Position numbers and translations under genes: made by a program. 52,543 nt of DNA from Hyphomonadaceae bacterium (GTDB lineage Bacteria; Pseudomonadota; Alphaproteobacteria; Caulobacterales; Hyphomonadaceae). The notes below the pieces were generated by a model that worked only from the letters and a program-made list of their open reading frames with translations, was not told the origin of the DNA and did no database searches. Location of the stretch: the NCBI GenBank assembly GCA_947474455.1, contig CANJIL010000018.1, positions 1 to 52,543 on the forward strand, given 5' to 3'. Within the stretch, counting starts at the first letter, position 1. Every line of letters starts with the position of its first letter. Positions 51,099 to 52,543 of the stretch are shown one piece after another.

Positions 51099-52543
51099 TT
51101 AGTGGGCGGGTTCAGTTTGCTTGGTCGCTTGCGCCGGTGCGGCGGCCGCGGGGGCTGCCAGGGCCGCGTAGATCAGCTTACCGCTGTCGTCGCGGAGGTT
51201 CATGTTGCCCGGGCGAGCGCCGTTGAGGTTCTGGATCATGGCGACATAGGTGACGTCGTTGACCGGATCGACCCAGAAGATAGTGCCGGCGATGCCGCTC
51301 CAGTAGTAGGTGCCCTTGCCATAGGGGTTATTGCCAGCCACCGGGTCGGTGTAGATCGCGAAGTCGAGGCCGAACTTCTGGCCGGGACGGCCGGGGTTCG
51401 CAGCGGTGCCGTCCGAGAATACGCCGAGTTCGCCGATCTGGTTTTCCGCCATCAGCGCAACGGATTCCGGTTTCAGGATCGTCTTGCCGGCCAGCGTGCC
51501 CTTGTTGAGCAGCATCTGGGTGAAGCGGAGATAGTCGTGCGCGGTTGAGATGAGACCTGCGCCGCCTTCTTCCATCTGGTTCGAAGGATCGTAGTTGGCT
51601 AGATCCGGACGGCCGACGTTCACTTCGAGCGCGTTCTTGTCCTTGTTCCAGGCATAGACGTCGGCGAAGCGGGCTTTCTTGTCGTCGGTCAGCGTGAACG
51701 AGGTGTCGTTCATGCCGAGCGGGGTCAAGATGTTGGACTGCAGGTAGTCGCCGAACTTCTGGCCGGAGAGTTTCTGGACGATATAGCCTTGGATATCGAC
51801 TGCCACCGAATACGACCAGCGCGTGCCGGGTTCGTAGAGCAGGGGGATGTCCTTGAGCTTCGCGATCATCTCGTCGAGGTTCGCCGAGGCGAGCACTTTC
51901 TGATCGCGGAAGGCATTGTTGACAGGATCAGTGCCGCCGAGGCCGTAGCCGAAGCCGGCCGTGTGGGACATCAGTTCGCGCATTGTTGCCGGACGCGATG
52001 CCTTGGCGAGCACGGGCTTGCCGCCCTTCATGACGGGCTTGCCATCCTTCCAGGTCAGAACCTGGAGGTTCTCGAACTCGGGGATGAATTTGGTGATCGG
52101 ATCATCAAGCTGCCACAGGCCTTTTTCGTAAAGCTGCATCATCGCGACACCGGTGATCGGCTTGGTCATCGAGAAGATGCGGAAGATCGTGTCGGTGGTC
52201 ATCGGCGTGCCTGTCTTTGGGTCACCCGACTGGACGCCGTAGGCCTTGAAGTGCGCAACTTCGCCGCCCTTCGCCAAGACGGCGACGATGCCGGCATAGT
52301 CCTGATCCGCAACGGACTGGGCCAGACGCGCATCGAGCGCGGCGAGGCCTTCGGCGGTGAAGCCGGCCTTCACCGGATCGGCGGCGGAGGCCACCGGCCA
52401 TGCCGGATCGTCGGACGCCTTGGCTACCGGCGCGGGCGGCGCCACAGGCACCGGTGGCTTGTTCTCGCCGCAGGCCGCCAGAACTGCAAAGGATGCGGCC
52501 GCCATGAGCAACCGCGATCCCATCTTGAATGGGTGTTTGGACA
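51099..52543 (-). CDS. Class C beta-lactamase-like serine hydrolase, lipoprotein (paralogue 3, start at window edge)
   Basis: A third paralogue, at least 474 residues. The first ATG inside the window is at 52523, but the frame continues to the edge as SKHPFKMGSRLL, preceded by TG as the last two bases. Paralogue 1 begins MSKYRFS, so the true start is almost certainly the ATG whose A is the first base outside the window; the lipobox VLAAC then falls at Cys25, as in paralogue 1. Catalytic SMTK in FRIFSMTKPITGVAMMQLYE, tyrosine in RWSYSVAVDIQGYIVQKLSG, MSHTAGFGYGLGG, and GTIFWVDPVNDVTYVAMIQN. It has an extra lysine-rich insert (WKDGKPVMKGGKPVLAKA) and an alanine/proline-rich C-terminal tail. Confidence 0.9.
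   Translation of the reverse strand, partial: SKHPFKMGSRLLMAAASFAVLAACGENKPPVPVAPPAPVAKASDDPAWPVASAADPVKAGFTAEGLAALDARLAQSVADQDYAGIVAVLAKGGEVAHFKAYGVQSGDPKTGTPMTTDTIFRIFSMTKPITGVAMMQLYEKGLWQLDDPITKFIPEFENLQVLTWKDGKPVMKGGKPVLAKASRPATMRELMSHTAGFGYGLGGTDPVNNAFRDQKVLASANLDEMIAKLKDIPLLYEPGTRWSYSVAVDIQGYIVQKLSGQKFGDYLQSNILTPLGMNDTSFTLTDDKKARFADVYAWNKDKNALEVNVGRPDLANYDPSNQMEEGGAGLISTAHDYLRFTQMLLNKGTLAGKTILKPESVALMAENQIGELGVFSDGTAANPGRPGQKFGLDFAIYTDPVAGNNPYGKGTYYWSGIAGTIFWVDPVNDVTYVAMIQNLNGARPGNMNLRDDSGKLIYAALAAPAAAAPAQATKQTEPAH

Noticed and set aside
1-52543. CRISPR arrays, insertion sequences, prophage or integrative-element ends
   Set aside because: No regularly spaced repeats, transposase, integrase or flanking direct repeats were seen on either strand.

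Overview
The window is a GC-rich, densely coded bacterial chromosome segment. It most likely comes from an alphaproteobacterium of the Caulobacterales/Hyphomonadaceae type. That placement is inferred from four things: the gene order RNA helicase - S4 protein - fdxA - carD - rpoH, a methionine synthase split into two genes, alphaproteobacterial versions of RpoH, MlaA/MlaC and TerB-DnaJ, and an rnpB gene beside the dcw cluster. I see no phage, insertion sequence, CRISPR array or tRNA gene.

Layout. 1-2800: the end of one and two complete tandem copies of a secreted protein family of unknown function, each complete copy preceded by the same duplicated upstream block. 2861-3077: a terminator and a decayed dehydrogenase remnant. 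3232-9979 (minus): rpoH, carD, fdxA, a CPBP membrane protease, an S4 RNA-binding protein, a Suv3-like helicase that appears to start at CTG, and a DUF3108 protein with a frameshift. 10139-12284 (plus): rpmB and a YtcJ-type amidohydrolase lipoprotein. 12469-16544 (minus): small secreted proteins, a PQQ-type sugar dehydrogenase, and the lipid-trafficking pair mlaA-mlaC. 16675-23456 (plus): a methionine/SAM-cycle operon made of an ArsR-methyltransferase fusion regulator with a palindromic operator in its promoter, metF, the homocysteine half of metH, a LysE-type exporter, a PPOX-fold protein and the cobalamin half of metH. 23446-26079 (minus): a FAD oxidoreductase and a GAF histidine kinase wrecked by several frameshifts. 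26364-31666: an RhlE-like helicase, TerB-DnaJ, a small membrane protein, AmpD amidase, a BLUF blue-light sensor, an unknown protein and a small cytochrome c. 31817-32195: rnpB, the RNase P RNA. 32298-47151: a regulatory region (DnaA box, CtrA-like site, four MraZ repeats) and then mraZ-rsmH-ftsL-ftsI-murE-murF-mraY-murD-ftsW-murG-murC-[extensin-like]-murB. 46969-52543: a small membrane protein, then three paralogous class C beta-lactamase-like serine hydrolases with a TetR regulator between the first two; the third runs off the window.

How the genes work together. The dcw block supplies the cytoplasmic murein precursor steps (MurB-F, MraY, MurG) and the septal synthase FtsW-FtsI with FtsL. 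It carries an LAS-type peptidase-like (extensin-like) gene broken by an in-frame amber codon. The met operon covers methyl-THF formation, methionine synthesis and probably efflux, and looks autoregulated by a SAM/SAH-sensing repressor on a probably leaderless transcript. Both window edges cut tandem paralogue arrays, so each family extends beyond what is shown.

Limits: everything is read by eye from the sequence. Family names rest on motifs and remembered family consensus, not searches. Frameshifts may be real decay or assembly errors.
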